DNA of 64,000 bases, from positions 130,304 to 194,303 of the forward strand of contig NMRA01000665.1 of assembly GCA_002633005.1 (NCBI GenBank). The letters are read 5' to 3'. Positions 49,431 to 59,969 of this stretch are shown here, piece by piece. The notes beneath the pieces are model-generated. The model was not told the origin of the DNA. It was given only the letters and a program-made list of their open reading frames with translations, and did not search any database. The first letter of the stretch is position 1, and each line of letters starts with the position of its first letter. Source of the stretch: Phoronis australis. Taxonomy: Eukaryota; Phoronida; Phoronidae. The position numbers were made by a program, and so were the translations under genes.

Positions 49431-50214
49431 CTCCATTTTTCCACCATAGGTGATGTCATCATGTAAAAATATCTAAAACGACGAAAAATCCGCTCGAGTT
49501 GGCGGCTACCAATCCCTCACAAGGCTTATTCCTACTCCACTAGGCTGACGTGCTGCAGGCCTAAATGGCGATATTGGTTGAACAAGCAACTACATATGCC
49601 TAAGGCACGGAAGTTTGGAAAGTGTCGTACCATAAGGCCAGTAGTCTGAGTAAAGACAATCGTGAAATAGAGGTGCTCTCTACTAGATTTTACGTTTTAG
49701 TCCGCAATAATGTGCTGCCATCGCCAAGCACGAATTTGCAACATAGTTTTCTCATGCACAGATGCTAATTACAACGCTAAATAGATTTATCCTACACTAC
49801 CATGCAACTGTCTTTTGTAACATTCAGGTTGAGCCGCGAAGAAGGGTAATCTGGTCGCGGTCTAGCTAGTGGTACACTTACTATAAAACTCGAGCACCCT
49901 CAATGTACATGCTACCGGTGCTCAGGTAAAAGACCCACAAAAGTACACTGTACTTTAGTTGCAGTTACAACAGCCTTTCTGGATACCTCAAAAAACATGG
50001 GCAGGAACTCCTGAATCCCGCGCGCGAACCACCGAATCACGCCAATGGTGGATGAATTGAGCTTCTTGGGGACCCTAACTGCAAAAATATTCAGCTGCGT
50101 TCCCATGAGTCACCAGCATAAATTAATACCGTAGTAGACTCAACGTTTGAATGGGTTCCTATAGCCACGACGCTGGCCAATAGGTTCATGAGGAGCACTG
50201 TTTATCCAGCTCCA
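49431..50214. other. Intergenic, nothing recognised
   Basis: No gene or repeat supported between element C copy 2 and the 3' end of the receptor gene. Confidence 0.4.
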
Positions 50215-50234
50215 CTAAGTTGTGTCTTAGACAA

Positions 50235-50240
50235 TTTATT
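50235..50240 (-). terminator. Candidate polyadenylation signal of the receptor gene
   Basis: AATAAA on the minus strand, about 540 nt after the stop codon. If used, the hairpin at 50364-50403 would be in the 3' UTR. Other signals closer to the stop were not seen. Confidence 0.3.
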
Positions 50241-50363
50241 AGGTAATACGTCACTTAACCATTCACAGACACGAATTCATTCTTACATTTACAAACCCAA
50301 CATCATACACTCAGAGCACACGTCATCGGTGAATTCATTATGATGACATTGATTTCGATGTAT

Positions 50364-50403
50364 GAGTAAACGTCCTGAACTTAAAAGTACAGGACGTTTA
50401 CTC
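50364..50403. other. Perfect 14-bp hairpin downstream of the receptor stop codon
   Basis: GAGTAAACGTCCTG (50364-50377) and its exact reverse complement CAGGACGTTTACTC (50390-50403) enclose a 12-nt loop. It lies about 380-415 nt 3' of the receptor stop codon on the minus strand. It could be a 3' UTR element or the core of a small transposon. Confidence 0.7.
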
Positions 50404-50780
50404 TCACTGTATTGAAATACACGACAGCGTAATAGTATGGATCAAAGTCAAATAGTTATTCAAAATTTGCAACTACGTAATGAATTTCAAATACTTTTTT
50501 AATCGATGACCAGCGAAAATAGGCTCACGAGCATCTTCACAAGAAAATACGAACAAAGTTTCAAATTGAGAAAAATTGGACAACGTCGTATAATTTTAGA
50601 AACGTGCAGCTATTTGCAAGTGAACCACATCGGGTGTTGTCTCATGACATAGTTCTAAGAAAGAGACTTGTGGAATATTGTCCAATTGGATTTACATTGG
50701 AGAGCCTTTTACATCTGTTTATCATTATGAAGTCCAAAATTTCAGCCCAGTCGTGTGCTAACATCTGCACGGCAAATTAA

Positions 50781-52379
50781 TCAATTTTCATCGTCCAAAA
50801 AGCGTAAACCGATTTGTCTCCCTATCTTAACAAACTGCACACAAACATTTTGTCGAAACAAAAATGATATGGAGATGAGTGTACCTTGTGAAGTGTTTAG
50901 AACCATAAAAATATGCCACGTGATCTCCTTATCAACAATGTTTGCAATGAAACCAATAATCCATGTCATGCCTGCGCATAGGCAAAGACGAACGATAACC
51001 CAAACCAGGCTCCACTGAGGCGCCACTTGACTGCGAATTTCCTTGCGGATTCGAAAGAGACGACAAAAAATAACCGAAATAACGACGACATTTACCCCGA
51101 CCAACACGCCTATTGGAGCACCGAAGAAGTAAGCAATGGCTGCAGGTTCAGCGATCCAACAAATTTCGTTACCATATCCTACTTCTAGCGGCGAGTCGGG
51201 AATAAAATTGAGCACGCACGATGAACCGACGATCAAGAGTGGAACTAAAGCTATCAACGGAATTAGCTTACAGGTAAGGTAAAGGTGATTTTTGTTGGAC
51301 GCTGAGTTAAGCACCATTGATTCTGTGCTCCATGTCACCTTTGCCACTGAGAAACAGAAAGTAGTTGAGCATGCAAAGTAAAACAAATATAGGCAATGCG
51401 TGCTAATTGCCATTGCGACACAAAGAGGCTTCAGGACAATTGCCTGGGCGCCAAACTGAAAAGATGCCTGTGCTAGACAAAGGGAAGTACATATAATGAT
51501 TACGTGGCCCCCTCCTTGAGAAGACCTCAGTTCCTTGAACAGTACATACACAAACGTAGTAAAGACCAGACCTATTATGGAAACTATCGTCAACCAAAAA
51601 GAAACCAATGAAGCCGTGCTCTTCGTGAGTAGGACATTTGATGGACAGTGTTGTTCAATAATATCCGTGATACTGGAGTATTCTTCTTGACAAATTTCTA
51701 CGGTGGAGTTATTCACTTTCCGGAACCATTTTTGGAAGGTCAGTGGCTCACAGGAATTATTTAAAGCTATTGCCTTTAAGGTATCGATTGTGCTGAGATT
51801 TATGTATATACGGGGGCAGTCCATCAATACGGAATCTAAAGGAATTTTGCCTTCAGTACCATCAACACGTAGTTGTATGTTTCCCTCTGCGTGTTGATCA
51901 AAAATATCAACATTGCTGAAGACAGATTTGGACATGGTGTTTGCGTAGGCAAACGTTTGGATAGGATTCACGTACGACTTGACGGTAACTTTAGTTTCGA
52001 TATAAAGAAACTTATAATGATCGGACAAAGCGATATCTAAAGAAGATACTTTGTGCAGTTTTAAAGTGACTCTTAAGAAATATTCTGATGCGTTTATGAT
52101 TTTACATGACACTTCTAACCACCGAATGATCTTTTCTTTTGTAAGCTTGTCCAGGCTTGGTGGGTGAAAGTAAGGTTTTCTAGGATGCCCTGCTCGTACG
52201 TTGACGTAACCGAAGATGGACTGTGTCGTGTCAAATGATTTTAGTGCCTCCGACCCTGCTGTGACCGGTATTTCTGCTTCGATGAAAAACAAAAGACCGC
52301 TAATGTTCTTGTACGCCTCCACACAGGTTCCGCAGTCAAGAAAACGCATTGGTCCACAATGCAAAGGCACGTCGTTGCC
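50781..52379 (-). CDS. Receptor exon 2 (ectodomain end and 7TM core)
   Basis: 533 codons including TGA at 50783-50781. It begins GNDVPLHCGPMRFLDCGTCV and runs through about 255 ectodomain residues before helix 1. All seven helices are in this single exon. The first 587 nt are repeated at 52759-53345. Confidence 0.9.
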   Translation of the reverse strand, partial: GNDVPLHCGPMRFLDCGTCVEAYKNISGLLFFIEAEIPVTAGSEALKSFDTTQSIFGYVNVRAGHPRKPYFHPPSLDKLTKEKIIRWLEVSCKIINASEYFLRVTLKLHKVSSLDIALSDHYKFLYIETKVTVKSYVNPIQTFAYANTMSKSVFSNVDIFDQHAEGNIQLRVDGTEGKIPLDSVLMDCPRIYINLSTIDTLKAIALNNSCEPLTFQKWFRKVNNSTVEICQEEYSSITDIIEQHCPSNVLLTKSTASLVSFWLTIVSIIGLVFTTFVYVLFKELRSSQGGGHVIIICTSLCLAQASFQFGAQAIVLKPLCVAMAISTHCLYLFYFACSTTFCFSVAKVTWSTESMVLNSASNKNHLYLTCKLIPLIALVPLLIVGSSCVLNFIPDSPLEVGYGNEICWIAEPAAIAYFFGAPIGVLVGVNVVVISVIFCRLFRIRKEIRSQVAPQWSLVWVIVRLCLCAGMTWIIGFIANIVDKEITWHIFMVLNTSQGTLISISFLFRQNVCVQFVKIGRQIGLRFLDDEN

Positions 52380-55300
52380 CTGGGAATGAAATATATGCGA
52401 TCAAAATTCCAATTGCAACAGTTAAGTTGTTAAAACTTTCAATGATTTTCGACAAAAATTTCTTTGAAAATTTATCCAGCGATGCCTGCATCTTTTGCAT
52501 GTTTACTGCAGTGAACATTAAGCTGTTCCTAGAACGAGCAATATAAAATCATTTATAATTTCTGGCTAACAGAAGTCGAGCTGCCGAGCATCCTTCCATT
52601 ACATATTCCTAAGATATTTGGTGAATTTGGTCTTAATGCTCAGGTAATTATTGTTCAGCCTTCAATTTAGTCTAATGGTTACATTAGGGAGTCATCTAGC
52701 CGCATGAAGAGTGGTGTCAAATTACAGCTAGGAAAGATGCATGGAACTTTTATATCANCTAAGATTCATGTATATACGGGGGCAGGCCATCAATACGGAT
52801 TCTAAAAGAATTTTGCCTTCAGTACTATCAACATATAGTTGTATGTTTCCCTCTGGGTGTTGATCAAAAATATCAACATTGCTGAAGACAGATTTGGACA
52901 TGGTGTTTGCGAAGGCAAACGTTTGGATAGGATTCACGTACGACTTGACGGTAACTTTAGTTTGGATATAAAGAAACTTGTAATGATCGGACAAAGTGAT
53001 ATCTAAAAATGATACATTGTGCAGTTTTAAAGTGACTCTTAAGAAATATTCCGGTGCATTTATGATTTTGCATGACACTTCTAACCACCGAATAATCTTT
53101 TCTTTTGTAAGCTTGTCCAGGTTTTGTGGGTGAAAGTAAGGTTTTCTAGGATGCCCTGCTCGTATGTTGACGTAACCGAAGATGGACTGTGTCGTGTCAA
53201 ATGATTTTACTGCCTCCGACCCTTCTGTGACCGGTATTTCCGCTTCGATGAAAAACAAAAGACCGCTAATGTTCTTGTACGCCTCCACACAGGTTCCGCA
53301 GTCAAGAAAACGCATTGGTCCACAATGCAAAGGCACGTCGTTGCCCTGTGAATGAAATATATGTGATCAAAATTCCAATTGCAACAGTTAAGTTGATAAA
53401 ACTTTCAATGACTTTCGACAAAAATTTCTTTGAAAATTTATCCAGCGATGCATGCAGCTTTTGCATGTTTACTGCAGTGAACATTAAGCTGTTCCTAGAA
53501 CGAGCAATATAAAATCATTCATAATTTCTGGCTAACAGAAGTCGAGCTGCCGAGCATCCTTCCATTACATATTCCTAAGATATTTGGTGAATTTGGTCTT
53601 AATGCTCAGGTAATTATTGTTCAGCCTTCAATTTAGTCTAATGGTTACATTAGGGAGTCATCTAGCCGCATGAAGAGTGGTGTCAAATTACAGCTAGGAA
53701 AGATGCATGGAACTTTTATATCAGTCTGGAAATATCTAGGTACCATTTTATCTGTATGAAGATAAATGTCAAAATACATCAAGGTATCGATGTGTGTTAT
53801 CTTCACACAGACCTCAAAATTTTACGCCTCCGTTACATGTACACGTAATTCTTCTAGTAAACTATTCATGGAACGTATATCAACAGGTAGAGCTTATATC
53901 CTCATGCAAGTCTGCATGTAAGTTAATAGAAACTCACCTTGACCATTACAACGAGTTATAAATCCAATACGCTTTACTGTTAATAGAAATTTTAAACCAT
54001 TCTTTAGGATGCCAGCGACAGCCACGCAAACCAGCATGGGTAATATTTTGGAAATCATTAGGAACGACTGTCTACGTCATACGAAGTGTTTTTGAATAAG
54101 TTCAGCATATTGAACTTTTTCAGGTTAAAATACTATCTTCGGGACAGTGGTATACTACATTGTATTTAGAACAATAATAAGTTTGGTTTGTGTCCTTAAT
54201 CTGGATGGCCATTTGTTAGGCTGGCCGTTGGTCTGAAGTGTAGATAATTTGAAATGAAATTCCAGCATTTAATGGCCCGACGAGCAGACAGTCTGAAGGG
54301 TATATAGTCAAAACGCGAGGCTCCCTGGCGCTCACCGAATATTTTTTATCGGTTTCACACATGTGTGATTTTTTGGAGGCAAATGTCTTAAAAAGAGAAA
54401 GAATGGATCAAAATTCCTACAAAATGATATTTTTTACATCTCACCAAACCAAACTTATGTTCTAAATCTCTGCGATTTTGGATATAGACTCTAGCTGTTG
54501 GTTTTTATACGGAGTAACTCTTAAAAAGCTTCATCCCGTCGCCAGTGAAGAATTCAGCTCACTCCAAACTGGCAACTAATAAAATAATTGTATACATGCA
54601 CTTAATCGTGAAGAAAAAGTTGGGACCACTGAAGAACTAAAGTGTAACCTTCTAACTACGGAAGGACAGCTCCCACGGAAGAACCGATAATAAGATGTTT
54701 TGAAATGTTACCATTTCTTTCGAAATTCAATGACCGATTCTCCGATGTGTTATTTTGACATGAAATATACTCGGCATTTTAGAAATGATCATCGTTAAAA
54801 TAGCCAATAACTCTCATCTTATAGTTTTAGAGAAATTCTTCCGAATCAACCAATCGATACATTTTTTGAAATTATTCAGTTCCATGATCTTTCTGAAAAT
54901 TTTTAATTAAATAACCTATCCTTGAAGTCAATGTAGCACCGTTTTTCTAACATCTTATTATAGGCAATATTGTAGAGATCTCATGATGACACTTGCGGGG
55001 GGTATTTCACGATGTAACGGATATTTATGTTGTCCCTGTTTCGTTGTACAACGCGGTATTAGACATTCCATTCCTATAGTTCTATGGTCGGGTCAAAATG
55101 TCTTGATGAAGCGACACAGCATGTTTTAACTGCTAATGCATGTAGCAGAAATAAATCACGAAATAACGTCTACATTTCCATGGGTGGTTCTGTTGGAGAT
55201 TCCTGATGTAAAATAAAGCTTAGTTTAAGTTCATTTCAACTGAAAACTTAATTATTAAGATAACAGAAAGGTGTGGTGTTGCTGTTTGGACGAAAAAATA

Positions 55301-57061
55301 TCATATTAACCCCCTTAACTCTCGACAGTTTTTGAAACAAACTTCGGATTCAATCGGAATTGTTAGGTACTTACTTGATCACCATGGTATATTTCATTCA
55401 CACTTCTAAGTACTGAAGTAGCTATTTATTTTTCAAAGGGACTTAGCATCAGGCAGTCACAAGGGGGCAACGCTGAAGTACACATGTAATTCTTCGCGTC
55501 TGGCAGAGAGGAGAGTGAAACATGCTGCTGACTTGGGTGTCATTGATTCTTCAAATTTTGACATATTTTTAGTCGCGTTTTCACCAATTTAGTTTCTGTT
55601 TGGAGTGTGATTTCCAATCAAGTAGATATAAGAGCACTATGTAACATTCTTTCTAACAATTCTTTCAGGATGTAAATTTTGTCGTGAATTAAAAGTCACA
55701 TGACAGAAGCTTACAACTTTACTAGATGCACTATACGCATTTTTCATATTTAGTTGTGGTCAAATTTGAACATGGACATAAACTAGGATATCCCGCCAAA
55801 TAAAAATGATTGATGTCCCTCGGGTTGACGATACAGTACACTTTGAATTGCATTTTAATGCTTTTCATAAAAAACTGGTTGTCACGAATAGGTTAATCTG
55901 CTCTTGGCTGTTTGGGTGACGTGTCGCATTAAATACTTTTGCCTATCACCCAGAATCCACCGTTCGGCGATCGATGTTCCAAAGTTTGTCAAATTTGGCC
56001 ATTTTTCGAGGGTCATACATGTACGTGTACAAAACATCGGGATAAAATTTTCAAGAGCAGGAAGCAACACTTACCGATACTGGGTCAAGCAAAGTATTTT
56101 TGTTGCATATGTCAGTGTGCTCCTCCAAAGTGGTGATAAAGTTGAATATAGCCGAAAATGAGACCTGTGGTATGAAGGCGTCAAAGATATAGTGTTTGTT
56201 CAAACAAACCAGGCTATCAGCACTTACATTATTGCAATGCGCACAATAAATGTTATCATATTGTTTTCCGGTTGTACGATCGACAACAGCGTTGTTGTAC
56301 ATGTTACATTGCTGTTCGGATTCAGGTAGTAACGCGCAAGATCTGGAAGAGTTTGGAAAGCATTTCTTAATTGATTCCTTGTTTCGAGGGCGCAACAGAA
56401 ACTGCGTGTCTTGACCGTCAAGCATAACGGATGGAGAACTGTAAAGTCGTCTATTCCAAGTGATGGCGTCATCAACTCTTTGAGATGATGGAATCACGAA
56501 TGTGTTCCAAGGTACCGCGGAGGTAACATTGTTGCAAAGAGCGCAGTGCACGTTGCGGAAATGAGTGTCGTTGAGCTGAACAGGTACCATGGCGGAAGTA
56601 CTTCGAAACACGTCATCTAAGTTGAAAGTAAAGGATGCTTCGTCTTCACACATTCTACGCAATCTGTCTGGAGATTCAGCTGGACACGTAGACACCATGA
56701 CGACGTATGTAAATTGTTTTAGTGTCGGAATTGTCAGTTGTTGCGATGTTGCATTGAATTGGTAGTAGAAGTTCGAGATGGAGACGCAGCGCTTTTCATC
56801 AACAAACGGTATTCGCGTGTCAACGTTTTCTGGACAGGATATGTTGACTTGATCATGTACACCAAGACAACAAGTACCATAATTAATACAGTCCTTTCCA
56901 CAGTCACAATACTTCTTAATTTTACCAAAGCACAGATCCTCTTGTGAACAACGATGACCGTCAGTGGTACACACATCCAAGAAATCAACGGATGCATTCA
57001 CTACGAACAGTGAAATTGAGATACAAAGCAAAAATGAGACAACAGCTCCCGTGCGGAACAT
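50781..57061 (-). CDS. Somatomedin-B adhesion/secretin-like seven-helix receptor (2 exons)
   Basis: Exons 57061-56075 and 52379-50781 join in phase 0 (donor GTAAGT, acceptor CATTCCCAG) into about 861 aa. Order: signal peptide (residues 1 to about 23), a cysteine-rich somatomedin-B domain (about 31-75, with YCDCGKDCINYGTCC), a glycosylated ectodomain with further CALCNN/CAHCNN cysteine motifs, a second extracellular part in exon 2, and seven membrane helices from about residue 588 to 838. Class B/adhesion signs are the extracellular-loop-2 CW (NEICWIAEP), MTWIIGFIA in helix 6 and LNTSQGTLISISF in helix 7. No GPS autoproteolysis motif (CxCxHLTxF) is visible before helix 1; in this it resembles Methuselah-like receptors. 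The cytoplasmic tail is short. It is a plasma-membrane receptor; ligand unknown. Adhesion-type receptors with somatomedin-B domains are known to be diversified in amphioxus. Confidence 0.87.
51793..52757 (-). repeat. 965-bp direct repeat, copy 1
   Basis: Covers 587 nt of receptor exon 2 and 378 bp of the adjoining intron. Aligns base for base, without indels, to 52759-53723 (offset 966). By eye there are about 27 differences in the coding part and 7 in the intron part. Confidence 0.9.
52758..52758. other. Single N at the junction of the two repeat copies
   Basis: The ambiguous base sits exactly between the two 965-bp copies, as expected if two contigs were joined without merging their overlap. 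Confidence 0.85.
52759..53723 (-). pseudogene. 965-bp direct repeat, copy 2: truncated duplicate of receptor exon 2
   Basis: Repeats the exon-2 acceptor (CATTCACAG) and the first 195 codons with no stop, then ends at the N before any membrane helix. It has 18 amino-acid differences from the main copy over 192 residues. If real, it is a partial exon duplication inside the intron. If an assembly artefact, it is the other allele. The exon part spans 53345-52759. Confidence 0.65.
53724..56074 (-). other. Receptor intron, remainder
   Basis: No coding sequence or repeat recognised in this 2.3 kb. Confidence 0.6.
56075..57061 (-). CDS. Receptor exon 1 (signal peptide and somatomedin-B)
   Basis: 329 codons from ATG 57061, ending LLDPVS in phase 0 before GTAAGTG. 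MFRTGAVVSFLLCISISLFV is the leader. The eight-cysteine module between residues about 31 and 75 has the SMB spacing, with CDC, CINYGTCC. Several NxT/NxS sequons follow. No earlier in-frame start is needed. Confidence 0.88.
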
Positions 57062-59114
57062 CGCAAAAATTGTTTACCGAACGCTATCATGCTGTAACTT
57101 TTATTGTGCGTCGACGATTCCTAATGGAGACAAAATAATTAAAGGTGATAATAACACATAATGTATTTTGGATTTTCTTGTGGTAATTATGTACCTAATT
57201 TTCTCAGACGCGAAGGAAATCAAGCAACATTGTGAGTGCACAAATTCATAAAACTACGCCGACTGGAAATTTTTTCTCTTCTTTCATATTTCATATTCCT
57301 CCATATCGTTCAAAATTTTACCGCCCCCTGGTCGTCGGCAAATTCGCACCCTGGCATATGCGGCGAAGTTGGAGAGAGACACACCCCTGGGAGGAAGCCA
57401 CTAAAACCTACAAACCCGTACTTCAACAAAGTTTCTCTCGAATACGTTACACGATTAGCTTAGGATTTTGACCTTGAGGATGTCAAAATCATGTACTGCA
57501 AATTTATTCTTTCGGGGTTGGAACTAAACTGAAAAATCTTATCGCAAACTGCGTAATCTGGAGAAACATTGGGATACATAAAATCGCCAGCTTCCAAATG
57601 AGTAAATGGAAACTGTTCTTGGAAATTTAAATTAACTGTTTCGTTTTTTGCCGATGCTCAAAACGACGTCTAAGTTTACGAGTAACCTTATTAAGGGTGA
57701 TCTTCAGAATGAGTGTAGGTGGTGTGATGTTCTGAGGTACATCTGACTTACCCACGCCTCATTTTTCGGCCGTTTGCATGAAACAGGCAAGTTATAACCG
57801 AAGGGATCCCTGTTAGTGCGCACTTTCTGAAAAGTTCACACTTTTAAGGTCAAGCTTCGAATGTATGATTTGAAATTCAGATTCCAGTGACCCCTAGCTG
57901 GTACACTAACACAAATGCTGTTTTGAAATCCCTTGTTGAAACACCGGTAGGCCTTCCTTAGTTTCTTTTGGTTATGAAACTGAGTTTCATAAATCCATGT
58001 TAAAATTAGCCGATACAAATATTTCCGAGAACATCACTTCAAACTGATGTGCAGTGGTCGGAAGAGAGAATTTCCCCAAATGTGCACCCTGTATTTATGT
58101 TCAATGATACATCATCAATTTTTTACAGTATTAGCTTCCAATCGTCAAAAATAGTCTGTGAATCAAACGATTAAAAATAGATATAAACGTGTAAACGCGA
58201 CGCCACTGGACCCTCGCCGGTTACCTGGTTAACTGAAGGTTGTTAATTTGTACATGTAAGACATTTTGAAAAAAGAAGTTGTCTATTGCAGTATTTTTAG
58301 TTGCAAGACGTAATTTGATTTTAAAGAAGGCAGTGGGTCCTAGTTCCTTTACTCCGTGTCGTGGGTCCGAGCTTCACTGGGCGACATTGTTGTACCCTAG
58401 GTTTGTAGCCTCTCACCTGTGTTTTCACTGAATTAGTAAGCCAAAAAAGTGGTTTTAGGTGCAATGCGCGTGTACCAGACCGCTGTATTATTATTATAAA
58501 CACCTATACACCTAAATTCACGACAATCTTGCCTAACGTTTGAGTAAAACTGTTTTCTCATGATGTCGTGAAACTGTAACTATTTGCTATGCAAGTTAAA
58601 TTATCTGGGTCGAAATCGCACAATTCTTAATTCGCCGATGGTCGCGTTTGGCAGTGAGTGGTTAAATTGCCGAAAAGTGGGTTTCTGCGAAATAGTAACA
58701 AATGGTACTGCCAGCGTACAACGTGTACTATTTTGGCTACTTCCTCTGGAGCGAAATAATTTGGTTGCACTAATCGTTACGAGTAATCACTAACTGAACG
58801 CAGTCCTATGGGCTTTTCTTCCGAGGTTGTCGTACTGTAGGTGCACATAGTCAAACATCAGACCAACGCAATAACAAGCAAATGAGAACACGATACAACA
58901 GCGACCTCCTGTGCTGCATTCTTTAGTTAACGCGGCTACAAACCCGCTTACCAACCAAGAAAAGAAATTTTGATTTTATACCAATTGGCACTGTAAAATT
59001 GGTCTCCGATTATTCCTTTCTCAGATGAGAAATGATTTTAAAGTTTTCAAAGCATTGACATTTGAGAAGCCAAAGAGAAGAGACTGGTCTTAGGCGGCAA
59101 TAAAGAAGAGTTGT
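57062..59114. other. Intergenic, nothing recognised
   Basis: Upstream of the receptor and before the retroelement. No gene, LTR or RNA supported. Confidence 0.45.
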
Positions 59115-59220
59115 GTCAGAATAAATATTGCTTAAGTAATTAGTAAGAATAGATCCACTTTAAGTTGCCCAAAATTTGTGCATATGTACTTTTAAATCAT
59201 GGGATCAGACTTGTTTACAT
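59115..59220 (+). repeat. Direct repeat at the 5' edge of the retroelement
   Basis: GTCAGAATAAAT ... TTAGTAAGAATAGATCCA, TTTAAGTTGCCCAAAATTTG and GCATATGTACTTTTAAATCA recur at 63090-63180. This copy has a 14-bp insertion (near 59129-59142) relative to the 3' copy. It overlaps the gag start codon, so it is not a simple LTR. Confidence 0.8.
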
Positions 59221-59969
59221 GTCGCGTCGACGACATGGATGCCTTCCTAGCCCGATTTGAGACGTTCGCCACAAGCCAGAAATGGGATAAATCGGAGTGG
59301 GCTGTGGAATTGAGTACATTATTGACAGGTAAAGGCCTACAGGTGTTCAACAACATGCCGTCCGACCAAATTAACAACTATGACCAACTAAAGGTGGCGC
59401 TGCTGCACAGGTATGAATTAACCAAAGATGGGTTTCGACGAAAGTTTAGAGATTCCAAGCCTCAAAAGGGTGAAAATGTGTTCCAATTCGGGGCAAGACT
59501 GAAAAGGCTCTTTGACCGATGGACACACCTGGCGGAGGTCGAGGCGACTTATGATGGTCTCAGAGACTTACTGATCCGAGAGCAGTTTCTGGGAGTATGC
59601 CATCCTGAGATGTCCGTATTTCTTAGGGAACGGAAACCGAAGACCTTCGACGAGATGTCGGCCATTGCTCAACAGTACATGGACGCCCACTGTACTGGTT
59701 TGTTGGGCAAAGGCTTTGTAAAGATAGACTTGGGACAGGTAGCCAGAAGACAGGCACCGCCAAGCAACACAGAAGAACGGAGGACAGAGACTCCTCGTTC
59801 GTCAATGACCAGAAACAAGGGTGACAATGAGTGTTTCAATTGTCATCGGAAAGGTCATCTAGCAAGGGACTGTGGAATGAAAGACTTTCAGTCCAAAAGA
59901 TTTGCTGCAGGTAAGCAGTCGTCTGCCTCGCAGCAGGAAAGGGCCAAGACAGAAGACACCAAGAAGTAG
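59199..59969 (+). CDS. gag: Ty3-type retrotransposon Gag (N-terminally truncated)
   Basis: 256 codons. DDMDAFLARFETFATSQKWD and the following WAVELSTLLTGKGLQVF match the capsid region of Ty3/gypsy-type Gag, and a CCHC zinc knuckle (C212, C215, H220, C225) lies near the end for nucleic-acid binding. Family Gags usually have more sequence before the DDMDAF motif; here only ten residues precede it and the upstream DNA is the direct repeat, so the N-terminus appears lost. The frame ends at TAG 59967-59969 and the protease frame follows in the same phase. Confidence 0.85.
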   Translation: MGSDLFTCRVDDMDAFLARFETFATSQKWDKSEWAVELSTLLTGKGLQVFNNMPSDQINNYDQLKVALLHRYELTKDGFRRKFRDSKPQKGENVFQFGARLKRLFDRWTHLAEVEATYDGLRDLLIREQFLGVCHPEMSVFLRERKPKTFDEMSAIAQQYMDAHCTGLLGKGFVKIDLGQVARRQAPPSNTEERRTETPRSSMTRNKGDNECFNCHRKGHLARDCGMKDFQSKRFAAGKQSSASQQERAKTEDTKK

